A stretch of DNA of 64,000 bases from Asticcacaulis sp. ZE23SCel15 (GCF_030505395.1 NZ_CP130044.1:357001-421000); one strand, 5' to 3'; positions 32,879 to 42,313 are shown, numbered from the stretch's first letter. Notes: generated by a model from the letters alone, not told the origin. Numbers and translations are program-made.

Positions 32879-33765
32879 GCGGTCTTCAGCGTCCGCCCAA
32901 ACAAGGCCATGGTCCGCTCCCATGCCAGCTTGGCGGCATCGGGCTTAAAGCGCGGGGTGGTGTCGTTGTTAAAACCATGTTCAGCGTTTTCATAGAAATA
33001 GGCCTCAAAGCGCACCCCGGCGGCCTTGAGGGCAGCCTCATACTCCGGCCACGCGGCATTGACGCGGGTGTCGTTACCGCCCATGTGCACCAGCAGTTCG
33101 GCCTTGATCTTGGGCACGTCGGCCAAGGGTGCGGGTGATCCGTAAAACGGCACAGCGGCTTTGAGTGTGGGGATGCGCGTGGCCAACAGATTGGCGATCG
33201 CTCCGCCATAGCAGAACCCGACCACCCCGACATGGCCGTTGCTGCCGTTGAGCGTGCGGGCATAGTCTGCCGCGGCCACAAAGTCGTTGCGGGTTTTGGG
33301 CTGATCCAGTTTCTGGAACAGGGCGCGGGCGTCATCTTCATTGCCGGGATAGCCGCCCAGCGTCGTCAGGGCATCGGGCGCCAGGGCGATATAGCCGTCG
33401 AGAGCTACCCGGCGCGCAATGTCTTCGATATGCGGATTAAGCCCGCGGTTTTCATGGACAACCACCACGACCGGCAGCTTGGTTTTTACCGCAGCAGGCT
33501 TGACCAGGTAGGCCTTGATGGTGCCATTGCCATCGGGCGAGGGGATATCGACGCGGGTGGTGATCAGGCGACTGTCATCGGCGGCGGTTTGGGCGCGGGC
33601 AAAGTTGGGCGCCAGAGCGGTCAGCGTTGCCACTGCACCGGCAGCCCCTGCGGTATATTTCGCGGCACTTTCTAAAAAGCCGCGCCGACTGATAACGCCA
33701 TGCACATACTGGTCAAAAAGCTGGAGCACTTCGCGCTTAAACGGCGGTGTGGCATCATCGGTCAT
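32875..33765 (-). CDS. TAT-exported dienelactone hydrolase-family protein
   Basis: This 296-residue alpha/beta hydrolase has a twin-arginine-type leader (ISRRGFLESAAKYTAG), suggesting export in folded form. The dienelactone hydrolase core is clear: VVVHENRGLNPHIEDIARR, GYIALAPDAL, the cysteine nucleophile in VGFCYGGA, the Asp region LVHMGGNDTRV and the His in ENAEHGFNN. Family members hydrolyse lactones or esters, but the periplasmic members have no agreed substrate. It converges with the membrane protein to its left. Confidence 0.88.
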   Translation of the reverse strand: MTDDATPPFKREVLQLFDQYVHGVISRRGFLESAAKYTAGAAGAVATLTALAPNFARAQTAADDSRLITTRVDIPSPDGNGTIKAYLVKPAAVKTKLPVVVVVHENRGLNPHIEDIARRVALDGYIALAPDALTTLGGYPGNEDDARALFQKLDQPKTRNDFVAAADYARTLNGSNGHVGVVGFCYGGAIANLLATRIPTLKAAVPFYGSPAPLADVPKIKAELLVHMGGNDTRVNAAWPEYEAALKAAGVRFEAYFYENAEHGFNNDTTPRFKPDAAKLAWERTMALFGRTLKTA

Positions 33766-33818
33766 TCCGGCCTCTCCTGTGTGTTTGCGCGGAGGTTACG
33801 GGGTTTTGACGGGCGTGG

Positions 33819-34364
33819 CTATGGGGTAAATATCTGCCTTATCGTCGCCACCGGCAGAAACAGACGCAGCGGCTGAGACGGCAAGGGCTGAAACCCATAG
33901 CCCTGATATAGCGTCAGCCGTTTGGCCACCCGTTCAGGATCGCCGCAATCCAGAACATCCAGAATAACTACAGCAAGGCCCAGATGGTCTGAGGCTTTCA
34001 GGATGCGCAGCAAGGCATCCGCCAGCAGGTCGCCAACGTACCCGCCACCGGAAAATCTGACATCGCGCCCGATCATCGAGATATAGGCGGCGGGAATGCG
34101 ACCATGACCGGGCCGGGTGCGCGCAAACGGTTTCGGCAGGTCCTGATAATCGACGGCATGGGCATTGAGGGCATAAAAGCCGATCACCGTACCCTCGGGG
34201 TGCGTCATGACAAACACGCGCAGATTGTCGGCCCTCGACAGCTTGCTGGCGGTCTTTTTGAAAAAGTTATCCACCGCCTCAACACCACACGAAAAAGCCG
34301 CCCGATCATGTGTTTGGGGATCGAGCGGCGCGATGACGTATTTCGGCCTATCCGGTTTTGACAT
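33819..34364 (-). CDS. GNAT toxin of a DUF1778-GNAT toxin-antitoxin pair
   Basis: This 181-residue GCN5-type acetyltransferase starts YVIAPLDPQTHDRAAFSCG then VEAVDNFFKKTASKLSRADN, with GFYALNAHAV and the acetyl-CoA loop region SGGGYVGDLLADALLRI, ending YQGYGFQPLPSQP. This is the layout of TacT/AtaT-type toxins, which acetylate aminoacyl-tRNA. The start codon overlaps the stop of the antitoxin gene by one base (TAATG), which fits coupled expression. The target tRNA cannot be read from sequence. Confidence 0.88.
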   Translation of the reverse strand: MSKPDRPKYVIAPLDPQTHDRAAFSCGVEAVDNFFKKTASKLSRADNLRVFVMTHPEGTVIGFYALNAHAVDYQDLPKPFARTRPGHGRIPAAYISMIGRDVRFSGGGYVGDLLADALLRILKASDHLGLAVVILDVLDCGDPERVAKRLTLYQGYGFQPLPSQPLRLFLPVATIRQIFTP

Positions 34365-34672
34365 TATTCGGAGATGACCGTGTCTTTGTGGCGCTGGAAT
34401 GCGGCCTTTAACGCTTCGGTCGGGGCCGCCGGATTATCAATCGCCGCAAAAAACAGCTCATGGTCGGCGGGTGTTAACAGCGTACGTTCGTGGGCGGCGA
34501 TGGTGGCCAGAGCCGACTGGTAGGCGGCGCTCATCGTAAAGGCTGAATCGTCAACGCCGGATAAGGCCGCCGCCCGCTGGATGGCTTTTTTTATCCGCGC
34601 TTTGGTGCGGAAGTTCATCCGCTCACTGTTCGGCTCATCGATTTCAGTAGTCGCATCATTGAAAGCTAACAT
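34364..34672 (-). CDS. DUF1778 antitoxin
   Basis: This 102-residue antitoxin has the ribbon-helix-helix DUF1778 layout: ERMNFRTKARIKKAIQRAAA then SAFTMSAAYQSALATI, followed by a C-terminal toxin-binding tail LTPADHELFFAAIDNP. I start at the ATG at 34672 behind AGGAGG. A longer frame to 34729 would run through the operator-like palindrome. It precedes its toxin, as usual for this class, and likely represses the pair by binding upstream. Confidence 0.88.
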   Translation of the reverse strand: MLAFNDATTEIDEPNSERMNFRTKARIKKAIQRAAALSGVDDSAFTMSAAYQSALATIAAHERTLLTPADHELFFAAIDNPAAPTEALKAAFQRHKDTVISE

Positions 34673-34707
34673 CTGCTGCCTCCTTTGGCGCATCGAACAA
34701 TCAGATT

Positions 34708-34728
34708 TGTACGTCAAAATGGCGTACA
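34708..34728. promoter_or_regulatory. Candidate operator of the toxin-antitoxin pair
   Basis: A perfect 6-bp inverted repeat TGTACG (34708-34713) and CGTACA (34723-34728) lies 36 bases before the antitoxin start. RHH antitoxins bind such short palindromes. Promoter position and base-content agree with an autoregulatory site. Confidence 0.55.
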
Positions 34729-34767
34729 TGTCAAGATGTGGGTTGCTAAGTTAAATACCTGACTCGA

Positions 34768-35811
34768 CTAGCTATCAATTTCTTCTGCCCGTTTACGGGC
34801 AAGGAAATCCCCACGTTCTCTAATGGATGGGCTGCGGTCTGACTGGAGACGAGTAATGGCATCGATAATTTCTGGAAAAGTTTCACGACATTCTATGAGC
34901 GCATCTGCGGCGATACGTCTGACAGCAGGGGATTTGTCACAAAGCCCTTCAAGGATCAGGATGTTTTTGTCGCATTGCACCTTTAGGTCGCGCTGTGCGT
35001 AGCGCGTAATTCTTCTGTAAATGTAAAAGCGCTTATCGATCCATTGTCTGTCGAAACCTATAGGCCAGCTTGCGAAGCCATCTAATAGTGCTTTCAAGGC
35101 GGTAGCCCTGACGCTAGGGGCTATTGCGCCTCGAGCCAGGCCATGCAGATAGGTATCGAAGCCATCGCTACGGAGAATAAATCTTAGCTCAGTCCCCAGA
35201 GGCCCTGTTATTGCGCGTGAATATCTTTCGGCCCATAGCGCCATAACATCTGTTCGATCGAAGAGGCTGTCGATAATCGATGCATCCTCTTGCTTCCACC
35301 TGCCCCAATACCTCCAGCGCGAAATCAAATAGGGGGCTGCACCCACCACTACCTCCGGTGCAACCTTGGGAAAAATCCGCTTCGCGCAATATTGCGCCGT
35401 CACACGTACCGGCTGAACCCAGTCATTAAGTCTGTAGGCAATGGCGGCGAGGAAAAAAGGAGATTGTGGAGCCGTAGTAAAGCTGTGAAGGGCAGCTTCG
35501 CGTACATAACCGTCGCGGTGAAACAGATAAATATGAGCCAATTTAGGTGTCTTATTGAGTAAGGCTAAGGCTGAAATATCTGGCTGAAAAAGGCTTAAAA
35601 GTGAAGTGTTAGTATGAGTTGGTCGGTGAAGCTCTGCAAAGTAAGCGATTGAGCTGTCAACCGCAGTTATTGCCTGCGCAGGCAGCGTGTCCAAATCTTT
35701 AATAAGGGCATCCAGTTGGGCCTCGACAACATGGCCTTTAGATAACGCTTTTCCGAAATCTATCAACGCAGCTTGGATATTCAAGGGTAATATAGGGTTT
35801 CTGTTAGGCAT
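34768..35811 (-). CDS. HEAT-repeat-like protein of unknown function
   Basis: This 347-residue protein seems to be built of HEAT-like helical repeats, for example DGYVREAALHSFTTAPQS, PSVRATALKALLDGF, SPAVRRIAADALIEC and SPSIRERGDFLARKR. Such repeats form protein-binding solenoids. The DNA is visibly poorer in GC than the neighbours and codon use is different, so the gene looks acquired. It stands beside the toxin-antitoxin pair with 96 bases between. No catalytic motif is seen, and a role in defence or in protein binding is only a guess. Confidence 0.65.
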   Translation of the reverse strand: MPNRNPILPLNIQAALIDFGKALSKGHVVEAQLDALIKDLDTLPAQAITAVDSSIAYFAELHRPTHTNTSLLSLFQPDISALALLNKTPKLAHIYLFHRDGYVREAALHSFTTAPQSPFFLAAIAYRLNDWVQPVRVTAQYCAKRIFPKVAPEVVVGAAPYLISRWRYWGRWKQEDASIIDSLFDRTDVMALWAERYSRAITGPLGTELRFILRSDGFDTYLHGLARGAIAPSVRATALKALLDGFASWPIGFDRQWIDKRFYIYRRITRYAQRDLKVQCDKNILILEGLCDKSPAVRRIAADALIECRETFPEIIDAITRLQSDRSPSIRERGDFLARKRAEEIDS

Positions 35812-35862
35812 GTTTACTCTGATTTGAAAGGCTACAATGTGGTCATTAGGGTGGTAAAACCA

Positions 35863-36630
35863 CTACCCCCGGCCCAAACCCGTGGCGGTCCAGTAGAGGC
35901 CGCCCAGCAGGTGGCTGAGATACTGCGGATCTCGGTACATCTCGACATTATGACCCAGCGTCGTCACAAATACGCGCGACCCTTCATAGCTGTGATACCA
36001 GGCGATCGGGTGGTCCTTGCCCATGCCTTTGACGACCTGACCGGGCCAGATCTTAGTCGGGTCATAGCTGGTCTCATCGACGTTCAGCACCGGCGTAATC
36101 TTCACATTATGCGGGTTGGTAGTGGTGTAGAACTCATCGCTCCAGATCCAGCGCGGCGGCAATCCAAAGGTCGCGGGAAAGCTTTTGTCGACCACCGTCA
36201 CCACGCCGGTTTGCAGCATGGGATGCACACCCACCGTGCGCCCGACCAGCTTTTCATACCACGGCCAGCTATCGGCCGGCAGGGCAATGGCGGCGCGGTG
36301 CACAACCATGACATGGCCGCCGGCGCGTACATAGGCCTCGAACTTCGCCCGATGATCGGCGGATAAATCCTCGGTCGGGGTGTTGAGCAGCATGATGGCC
36401 GCATAGGGCTTCAAGTCCTGATCCAGGCCGTAAGCATTGTGGCTCCAGACCATTTCAAAGGCATGGAGCTTTGCCATGCGCTCAAGGCTTTCGCGCGCGA
36501 CGGGCACATATTCGTAGTGATACTTGCTGGGCATACCGATCACCAGCACCTTAAACTGCGTGTCTGCCCACACAGCTTTTGGCACCATGATCGCCGCTGC
36601 CATGCCTGAAATAATCGCCCTGCGCTGCAT
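35863..36630 (-). CDS. Exported ThuA-like protein
   Basis: From the ATG at 36630 the product is 255 residues with a signal peptide (QRRAIISGMAAAIMVPKAVWA). The ThuA fold (glutamine amidotransferase-like, linked with sugar metabolism) is suggested by FKVLVIGMPSKYHYEYVPV, AIMLLNTPTEDLSADHRAKF, YVRAGGHVMVVHRAA, a cluster WIWSDEFYTTT, HPIAWYHSYEGSRVFVTTLGH and a final LLGGLYWTATG. The family contains sugar-utilisation proteins and uncharacterised exported forms in polysaccharide gene clusters, which fits the neighbouring hydrolases. Confidence 0.85.
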   Translation of the reverse strand: MQRRAIISGMAAAIMVPKAVWADTQFKVLVIGMPSKYHYEYVPVARESLERMAKLHAFEMVWSHNAYGLDQDLKPYAAIMLLNTPTEDLSADHRAKFEAYVRAGGHVMVVHRAAIALPADSWPWYEKLVGRTVGVHPMLQTGVVTVVDKSFPATFGLPPRWIWSDEFYTTTNPHNVKITPVLNVDETSYDPTKIWPGQVVKGMGKDHPIAWYHSYEGSRVFVTTLGHNVEMYRDPQYLSHLLGGLYWTATGLGRG

Positions 36631-36691
36631 GTTTTTATCCCTCGGTTTTATGATCACATTGGATAACAACCGCCGCCCCCGCGCAAGGGGG

Positions 36692-38278
36692 CTATCTCAT
36701 TCGCTGCATGGGCACGGGGATAATCTGACCATATTTGCGAACTGCCGCCTGTACATCCTCACGGGCAAGGGTCTGCTTGTAGAAGGCATTAAGCCCCAGA
36801 TCATATGCCGTTGAGCCCGCCGCATCCTGATAGGCCTGAATACTCATAAGAGCATCGTTGCGAGTTTTTGGATCATCCAATCGTAGGATCAACTGACGGG
36901 CCAGCTGATCACCATCCCGCGCACAGGCCAAAGCGATGGTAAGCGGCAGATAAGCAGCACTGACATTTTCCGGTTTCAGCATCAGATCGAGTGAGGGCGT
37001 GATTTTTATGGTTTCTCCCATCTGAGCATAGGCACAGACCCTCATGCTTTCGGCGGCCATCTGTGCAAAGAGAGACGCTTTTAAATCAACGGCTTCGAGA
37101 GCTTTTAGAGCCGCCTTGGGGTTTGACTGGCTAATATAAAAGCTGGCCATATTGATGATAAAGCCATTGGCATCCATATCGCTATTTACCGCGATTTGGC
37201 TGGCTTTAATAAAAGCCTTTTCGGCGTCATCCTCACGGCCCATTTGTTTCAGCAGTTGGGCTCGATCATGTATAGCCCAGACATAGGTTTCATCCAGATC
37301 CTCAAAGGCCGGTCTATCTTTCGGTGCAGACTCAATCCTGGCCAGTTCTGTGTCGAGTATGGCCAGCGACGCGGACGCACGATTATGCTCCATAAGTGTG
37401 TTGACCAACCGCAGGACCTCCGAAAACTGTCGGGGATTGGCCTTAATCGTCGCGCGATAGCCGTCGAGTTCGGTTTCCAGCGCTGCCTCAATATTGGCAT
37501 CCGATACCGCACGAAGAGCCTGATAACGATTATCGACCTTAAGCCTGATCAGGGAGTATGGCGTTTTAAATCCGTTGGCTACGGCCTTGGCTTTGTCCGG
37601 ATTACCATCCGCCAAATGTATTTCCAGCAATTCAAACCACAGGTCTTCGGCATTATATGTACCACGGGTGATCAGAGGGATATCGTGCAAGGCCTCCAGC
37701 AAGTCGCGGTACGCAGCTTTGTCATCCAAGCTTTCGCTGAGATAAACGCGACGAAACACATAGGCCGGATTGGGCTTAAGCAACTCTTCGGGGAATTGCC
37801 GGGCCAATTGAGTAAAGGCCGCTACGGATACAGCAGGCTTATCCATCATAATGGAAAGATCCGAGCGCATCAGCCAATAACCCGCCGTCATGGGTGTGCC
37901 CTTCAATGCGCCAGCCTTATCAAGGGTGGCCTCGGCGTCGGCATAGGCCTTCTGCTTAAACTGGTAGTAGGCTAGTTGGATATAAAGGTCGCGTCTAATA
38001 TCCACGAATAGCCCCCCAAAATCTGGGTGGGTGATCATCTCTTTGAGCGTTGCGACCACCCCTGCGGTGTCATCGGCTTTGGCATATTTCGACATTTGCA
38101 GGAACAGGCGCGTCATTTCCAATGTCGGGCCAGATGATTTAGGGTGCGGTTTTGCCGGTGTGTCCGCCTGAGTTTGTGTCTGAGGCGGATGGACCTGCAC
38201 TGCCTGGGCGGTATGAAACGGCGCAAAAGTGCTTCCAATGACAGCCGCCGCCATCAAGCCCGAAAGATTACGCTGCAT
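36692..38278 (-). CDS. Exported TPR-like protein
   Basis: This 528-residue protein is mostly helical with TPR-like units (RDLYIQLAYYQFKQKAYADAE, YVWAIHDRAQLLKQMG, AFIKASQIAVNS) after a signal peptide (QRNLSGLMAAAVIGSTFAP) and a Pro/Gln/Lys linker. The ATG at 38278 begins the signal peptide; a few extra residues are possible from 38293. A periplasmic scaffold or solenoid is likely. No partner is evident except another TPR-type gene upstream on the same strand. Confidence 0.72.
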   Translation of the reverse strand: MQRNLSGLMAAAVIGSTFAPFHTAQAVQVHPPQTQTQADTPAKPHPKSSGPTLEMTRLFLQMSKYAKADDTAGVVATLKEMITHPDFGGLFVDIRRDLYIQLAYYQFKQKAYADAEATLDKAGALKGTPMTAGYWLMRSDLSIMMDKPAVSVAAFTQLARQFPEELLKPNPAYVFRRVYLSESLDDKAAYRDLLEALHDIPLITRGTYNAEDLWFELLEIHLADGNPDKAKAVANGFKTPYSLIRLKVDNRYQALRAVSDANIEAALETELDGYRATIKANPRQFSEVLRLVNTLMEHNRASASLAILDTELARIESAPKDRPAFEDLDETYVWAIHDRAQLLKQMGREDDAEKAFIKASQIAVNSDMDANGFIINMASFYISQSNPKAALKALEAVDLKASLFAQMAAESMRVCAYAQMGETIKITPSLDLMLKPENVSAAYLPLTIALACARDGDQLARQLILRLDDPKTRNDALMSIQAYQDAAGSTAYDLGLNAFYKQTLAREDVQAAVRKYGQIIPVPMQRMR

Positions 38279-38342
38279 AGAAAACGCCCCCATAGTTTGC
38301 GGTATGATTATGTGAGCACACGCCGCTTGTCACGCGCTGTCT

Positions 38343-39690
38343 TTAAATCCCCCTAAGCCTGACCAGATGGCTTTCGGCGGTGGCGGCGAGGCTGTGCAGG
38401 CCATGTTCGAGGAATATTTCCTTGGCGGCATCAAGGGCGTATGCGGCCTGCGTGCGCTCCAGCATAAAGCCGGTGATGTCGCCGCGCGTCACATAAAGCT
38501 TGCCCAGATTGGTCTGAAGGATCGCCCAGTCGATGGGGTCTTCGAGCGGGCGGGTGGCGCGAAGTTGCTCTTTAAACGCCCGTTCGGCATCATCCAGCGC
38601 TTTAAGGTCGCCGGTGGCTTCGGCACGCTGCGCCAGACACGAAGCCCGCAGGCTCATCAGCCGCGCCCGAATCCCTAAGCCCTTTTGCAAAGGTCGCTTA
38701 AGCGCCAGATCATAGACGGCCAGCGCCTTATCAAAAATGTAGTCGGCGCCGGTCAGGGTCGCCAGTACCTCTAAGCCACGCGACAGGGCCATCTTATGGC
38801 ACACCCAATCGAGCGGGCTGTGCTCATAGACCATCAGTTCATCTTCCGAACTGAGCAGGGCGATGCCGATCGATACCGCTTCGGCATTGCCTTCGATCTG
38901 GCCCTGATGGATGTGGGCTTCGGCCAGACGGGTGACGATGGCCGCAAAGGTGACGGGCTCATAGGCCGGATCAAGGCGGGCGCGCACGGCCTCAAGGTCC
39001 TTGATAACCGCACCCAACAGGCTGGAATCCTGACGGTCGATACCGACCGCCATCAAAAGGTCGGCCCGCTCCAGACGCGCCTGTGCGGCCCAGATCTTGT
39101 CGCGGTTGGTCTTGGTCAGGCGAACCTGTTTGTTCGAACTTTTCCACGGCGCGGTCGATATGGGCCATGGCGTTTAGGGCGTCGTCCAGTTCGCCCACCC
39201 CTTCGCGCAGGGCGAGGCGCGCCCCCAGCATCCCTTCGACCAGCGACAGACGGGCATTCAGCACCGGATCAGCAGGGCTGATGCCCGCCACCGCGACGCG
39301 CCCTTCGGCCAGCAGGCCTTCGGCGGAGGTCAGTAATTCTGCGGTTTCAAACAGGTCGGCCCCGGTCAGGCAGGTCAGGGCCTGCTCCAGCACAGCCTGC
39401 ACGGCCTGGGCGATGGTTTTAGCGTCTTTGCCGGCGGATTCAGCGGCGGCGGCGGCTTTGCGCATCGCCAGCGGATCGCCGGTTCGGCGGGCATATTCGC
39501 GCCAGATAACCGCGGATTCGATATGGGGATCAAAGCGGTTTTTGGTCGAGACGCGGCCAGCCTCAATATCAAGGCTGCGGCCCTGAGAGATCAGCAGTTC
39601 AAGGTTTAATAACTCGTACAAACTGGAGTCCGATTCAAATCGGCCCTGATTGCCGAAAATACGTCTTAGTTCGCGACCAAATTCAAACAT
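38343..39690 (-). pseudogene. TPR-type protein gene, split by a frameshift
   Basis: Two overlapping frames read as one gene of about 449 codons: the first (39690 to about 39130) starts FEFGRELRRIFGNQGRFES and ends in-frame around EKFEQ; the second continues VRLTKTNRDKIWAAQARLERA. Between them the sequence has CAAACAG, where dropping one A gives EQQVRLTKTN, a smooth join. So one base has been inserted near 39127-39132, or a sequencing error is present. The product is helical with TPR-like units (DWAILQTNLGKLYVTRGD, DAAKEIFLEHGLHSLA). Without the join the first frame would end at 38992 with a random tail. Confidence 0.7.
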
Positions 39691-39783
39691 CGATATCCCC
39701 GCAGGCCGTCAGGACACGGATTACGTCTCATAAGGGGACGCCGTGCCAAGCCTCACGCCGGGAATTGCAAACCCCGCGCCGGA

Positions 39784-40995
39784 TTAGCGGCTTGCGCCAT
39801 AATCCTTGGCCATTTGGCGATAAATGTCGAGCAGGTTGTTGGCGTCATAACGGCCGCCGTGGCTGCGCGGACGCTGTGGCACGGTGGCGGGCGCTGACGG
39901 CGTTGACCCCGGCGCTTCGGCAGCATTGAGGCCCTGTGAGATCAGGTTCGGGCGCGGGCCTTCGCCAGCGTTATGGCCGCCTTTGTCGAACACGGCCTCC
40001 TGATGGCGGGTCGGCTCCCAGATATAGGCGCCCCAGCCGTTTGGGTGGGAATGGACGATATCGTTTACATAGCGCTTACGGCTGGAATATTCGGCCACGA
40101 AAAATCCGTGGTCGGGGTAGCGTTTGGCGTATTCGGCAAAGGTGTGTTCCCAGTCGCCTTCCGCGGCTTGCTGGTAGCACGAAAAGCCGGTGGCATCGAA
40201 GCTCACACCGCGGCTGATCAGATTATCCATCCAGTTTTGCACGATTGGCCAGTGGCGGCCCAGATGATTATGGACGGCGGTTTTGGCAGTTGGCGTGGCA
40301 TCAGCACAGGCCGCCAGACCGGCCTTGAGGAACTGCGCGAACACATCAAACCCGCCTGCGCCCTCGACCTTCATGTGGTTGCTGTCAGTGATGGGATTGC
40401 CGGTCGGTATGGTCAGCGGCACCCGCCCAAATGGCCACAGCGTCCCAAACGTTGTCTCATTGCCGATCAGGATCAGGTCGGGCGCAACACCTGCGGCCTT
40501 CATCGCGGTCAGGCTGTCGTGGGTGTGGCGATAGACGGCGTCGATCAGGCCGGTGGTGTCCAGTTTTGCCCAGGCGGCGGGGATGTTCTGATGCTCTGGG
40601 TCGGCCCAGGTGTCGCTATAGTGAAAGGTCAGGGAATAGTGCAAACCTGCAGCCTTGATGCGCTTGGCAAAGGCAATAGTCTGATCGATGCCGCACCATT
40701 TTTTATCCGGGTGACGCTTGGAATAGCCGTTTTCGGGGTTCACAAACAGTCGCAGTTTGATGGCGTTGAAACCGGCGGATTTCAGGATCTCCAGCGGGTC
40801 TTTTTGCACGCCATCTACGAAATATGTGGCCCCTTCGGCTTCGTCCTGCGGTATCCACGACACGTCGGCCCCGATCAGGAACGGCCACGGACGTTTGGTG
40901 GTGGCATGGGCGGGTAATGCGCTCATTGTGGCCAGCCCTGCGCCTAAGCCCAAAGCGCGCGTCATCTGGCGGCGGTTGATGCCTGAATTGCCCAT
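39784..40995 (-). CDS. Exported arabinogalactan endo-beta-1,4-galactanase (GH53)
   Basis: This 403-residue GH53 enzyme has an export signal with INRRQMTRALGLGAGLATM, possibly of the TAT kind. The TIM barrel shows the family phrases FLIGADVSWIPQDEAEG, GFNAIKLRLFVNPENGY, HYSLTFHYSDTWADPEHQ, the acid/base glutamate in LILIGNETTFG and the nucleophile in FFVAEYSSRK. Substrate is the beta-1,4-galactan of pectin side chains. The C-terminal tail is Pro/Ala-rich with a final ANNLLDIYRQMAKDYG. It fits with the esterase and GH43 genes upstream as a plant-polymer degrading set. Confidence 0.93.
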   Translation of the reverse strand: MGNSGINRRQMTRALGLGAGLATMSALPAHATTKRPWPFLIGADVSWIPQDEAEGATYFVDGVQKDPLEILKSAGFNAIKLRLFVNPENGYSKRHPDKKWCGIDQTIAFAKRIKAAGLHYSLTFHYSDTWADPEHQNIPAAWAKLDTTGLIDAVYRHTHDSLTAMKAAGVAPDLILIGNETTFGTLWPFGRVPLTIPTGNPITDSNHMKVEGAGGFDVFAQFLKAGLAACADATPTAKTAVHNHLGRHWPIVQNWMDNLISRGVSFDATGFSCYQQAAEGDWEHTFAEYAKRYPDHGFFVAEYSSRKRYVNDIVHSHPNGWGAYIWEPTRHQEAVFDKGGHNAGEGPRPNLISQGLNAAEAPGSTPSAPATVPQRPRSHGGRYDANNLLDIYRQMAKDYGASR

Positions 40996-41121
40996 GCGGT
41001 CCTCCTGAGATCAGATATGATTATTTTTGAGCAATGGTGACGCCTTTGGCGACACTTGGCAAGGGGGCGATTTAATGCATCGGGATTTGAATTTTACGGG
41101 GATTACTGATACTGCGGCACC

Positions 41122-41304
41122 ATGCAAACAGAATCCCAAACCTACGAAATCAAGTTTTACCCGCGCGGCCCGAAAAATACCGAGTGGAAAATATGGCCTA
41201 CCGGCGGCGGCGTGGCCGCGGCCACCGGCGTTGCGGGCAGCTTTACCCTGGCCGAGCGCGATGCCAAAAAAGCGCTGGAGCGCCTGACGGGTAAGGGCGT
41301 TTAG
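41122..41304 (+). CDS. Small conserved-looking protein
   Basis: This 60-residue protein has sensible composition and a likely beta-hairpin start (QTYEIKFYPRGPKNTEWK), a Gly/Ala-rich centre and a helical end (LAERDAKKALERLTG). It is followed by a strong terminator. The ribosome site is weak. I do not know the family, but frame length, codon use and terminator support a real gene. It has no neighbours in operon and stands between leftward genes. Confidence 0.6.
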   Translation: MQTESQTYEIKFYPRGPKNTEWKIWPTGGGVAAATGVAGSFTLAERDAKKALERLTGKGV

Positions 41305-41350
41305 ACGCGCGCCCATTCGGGTGGTTTCCGCCCACAACAAACAAAAAAAA

Positions 41351-41380
41351 CCTCCGAAGTTACCTTCGGAGGCTTTTCTT
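41351..41380. terminator. Bidirectional terminator
   Basis: CCTCCGAAG (41351-41359), loop TTAC, CTTCGGAGG (41364-41372) form a perfect 9-bp stem, followed by C and then a T-rich run and preceded by a run of eight A residues. It lies between the small + gene and the SapC gene and serves both. Confidence 0.88.
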
Positions 41381-41398
41381 ATAGCATAACCAAACCCG

Positions 41399-42190
41399 TT
41401 AAGAGTTCAGGTTGGCCGGGGTATTACCGCGCTCGATGGTCAGGGCAATCAGCTTGTCCCAGGCCAGCAGCGAGATCAGGTGCGCATAGATGTGCGTCAG
41501 CGCGCCGTTGTCACGCAGGGCCACCAGCTTATCAGCGGGCAGCGCATTGAGCTTTTCTTCGTCGACGCCGAAATATTCAGCGATCTTTTGCGGCTCGCCC
41601 GGTGTGCCATCCGGATTTTGCGGACGGTAAACGGTTTCGCGCGGCGACAGCAGGTCATAGTCCTTCAGCAGGTTGACGAAGGATTCCGTGCGACGGCGCT
41701 CAGTTTCAAAGTCCGTGCAGAACTTCATGGCGTTTTCAACGAACGGTGACGCGGCCCCGTTCTCAAAGAACGGTACGTCGGGATTGTTGGTGGTGACCAT
41801 AGACGCGCCGGTGTCAACGCACAGGATCATGCGCTCCTGACCTTCGTCATTGGCGAACACGAACGGATAACGGCGGGCAAAAGCCGGCAGATATGCGTCC
41901 GAACGGAACACGCCCGCGTCGGACACGAACACGTTCTGGCCCTGGGTCAGGCCCATGGCGGCGACCGGCATGCGGCTTTCGCCGATGAAGACGATCGGAT
42001 AGCTCAGAGCGGCGGCCGGAAATTCGGCAACGGTCAGCGGCACGACATTGGTTTCGGCCACGAACGCGTGGGGGGTCGTTGAGGCGCTGATACCAAGATT
42101 GGCATGAAGCTCAGGGCTCAGGGGCTCAGGGGTTTTGTAAAACAGGACGCTTCCGGTCAGTTGGGCATCTGCTAATGGAGTTTGTTCCAT
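41399..42190 (-). CDS. SapC-family protein
   Basis: This 263-residue protein matches SapC (PF07277): HAFVAETNVVPLTVAEF, YPIVFIGESRMPVAAMGL, YLPAFARRYPFVFANDE and a later LLKDYDLLSPRET. It begins EQTPLADAQLTGSVLFYK. Members occur in gammaproteobacterial and caulobacterial genomes, often near TonB receptors, with no fixed function; the S-layer link of the name has not held up generally. Here it lies next to a zinc-type TonB receptor but is not clearly co-transcribed. Confidence 0.85.
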   Translation of the reverse strand: MEQTPLADAQLTGSVLFYKTPEPLSPELHANLGISASTTPHAFVAETNVVPLTVAEFPAAALSYPIVFIGESRMPVAAMGLTQGQNVFVSDAGVFRSDAYLPAFARRYPFVFANDEGQERMILCVDTGASMVTTNNPDVPFFENGAASPFVENAMKFCTDFETERRRTESFVNLLKDYDLLSPRETVYRPQNPDGTPGEPQKIAEYFGVDEEKLNALPADKLVALRDNGALTHIYAHLISLLAWDKLIALTIERGNTPANLNS

Positions 42191-42313
42191 AGTGGCTCTT
42201 TATCTGGGCTTAAGGTAAAAACAGTAGGAAATCGCTTCTAGCGCATGGCACGGCTGTGGGCAAGCCGGGTAACAGCCAAGTTGAGTGCCCGTGCGCGAAA
42301 ACCCCAAATACGA

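Noticed and set aside
39127-39132. Programmed frameshift in the TPR gene
   Set aside because: There is no slippery heptamer with a pseudoknot and the gene is not of a class known to use it; single-base insertion or sequencing error is simpler.
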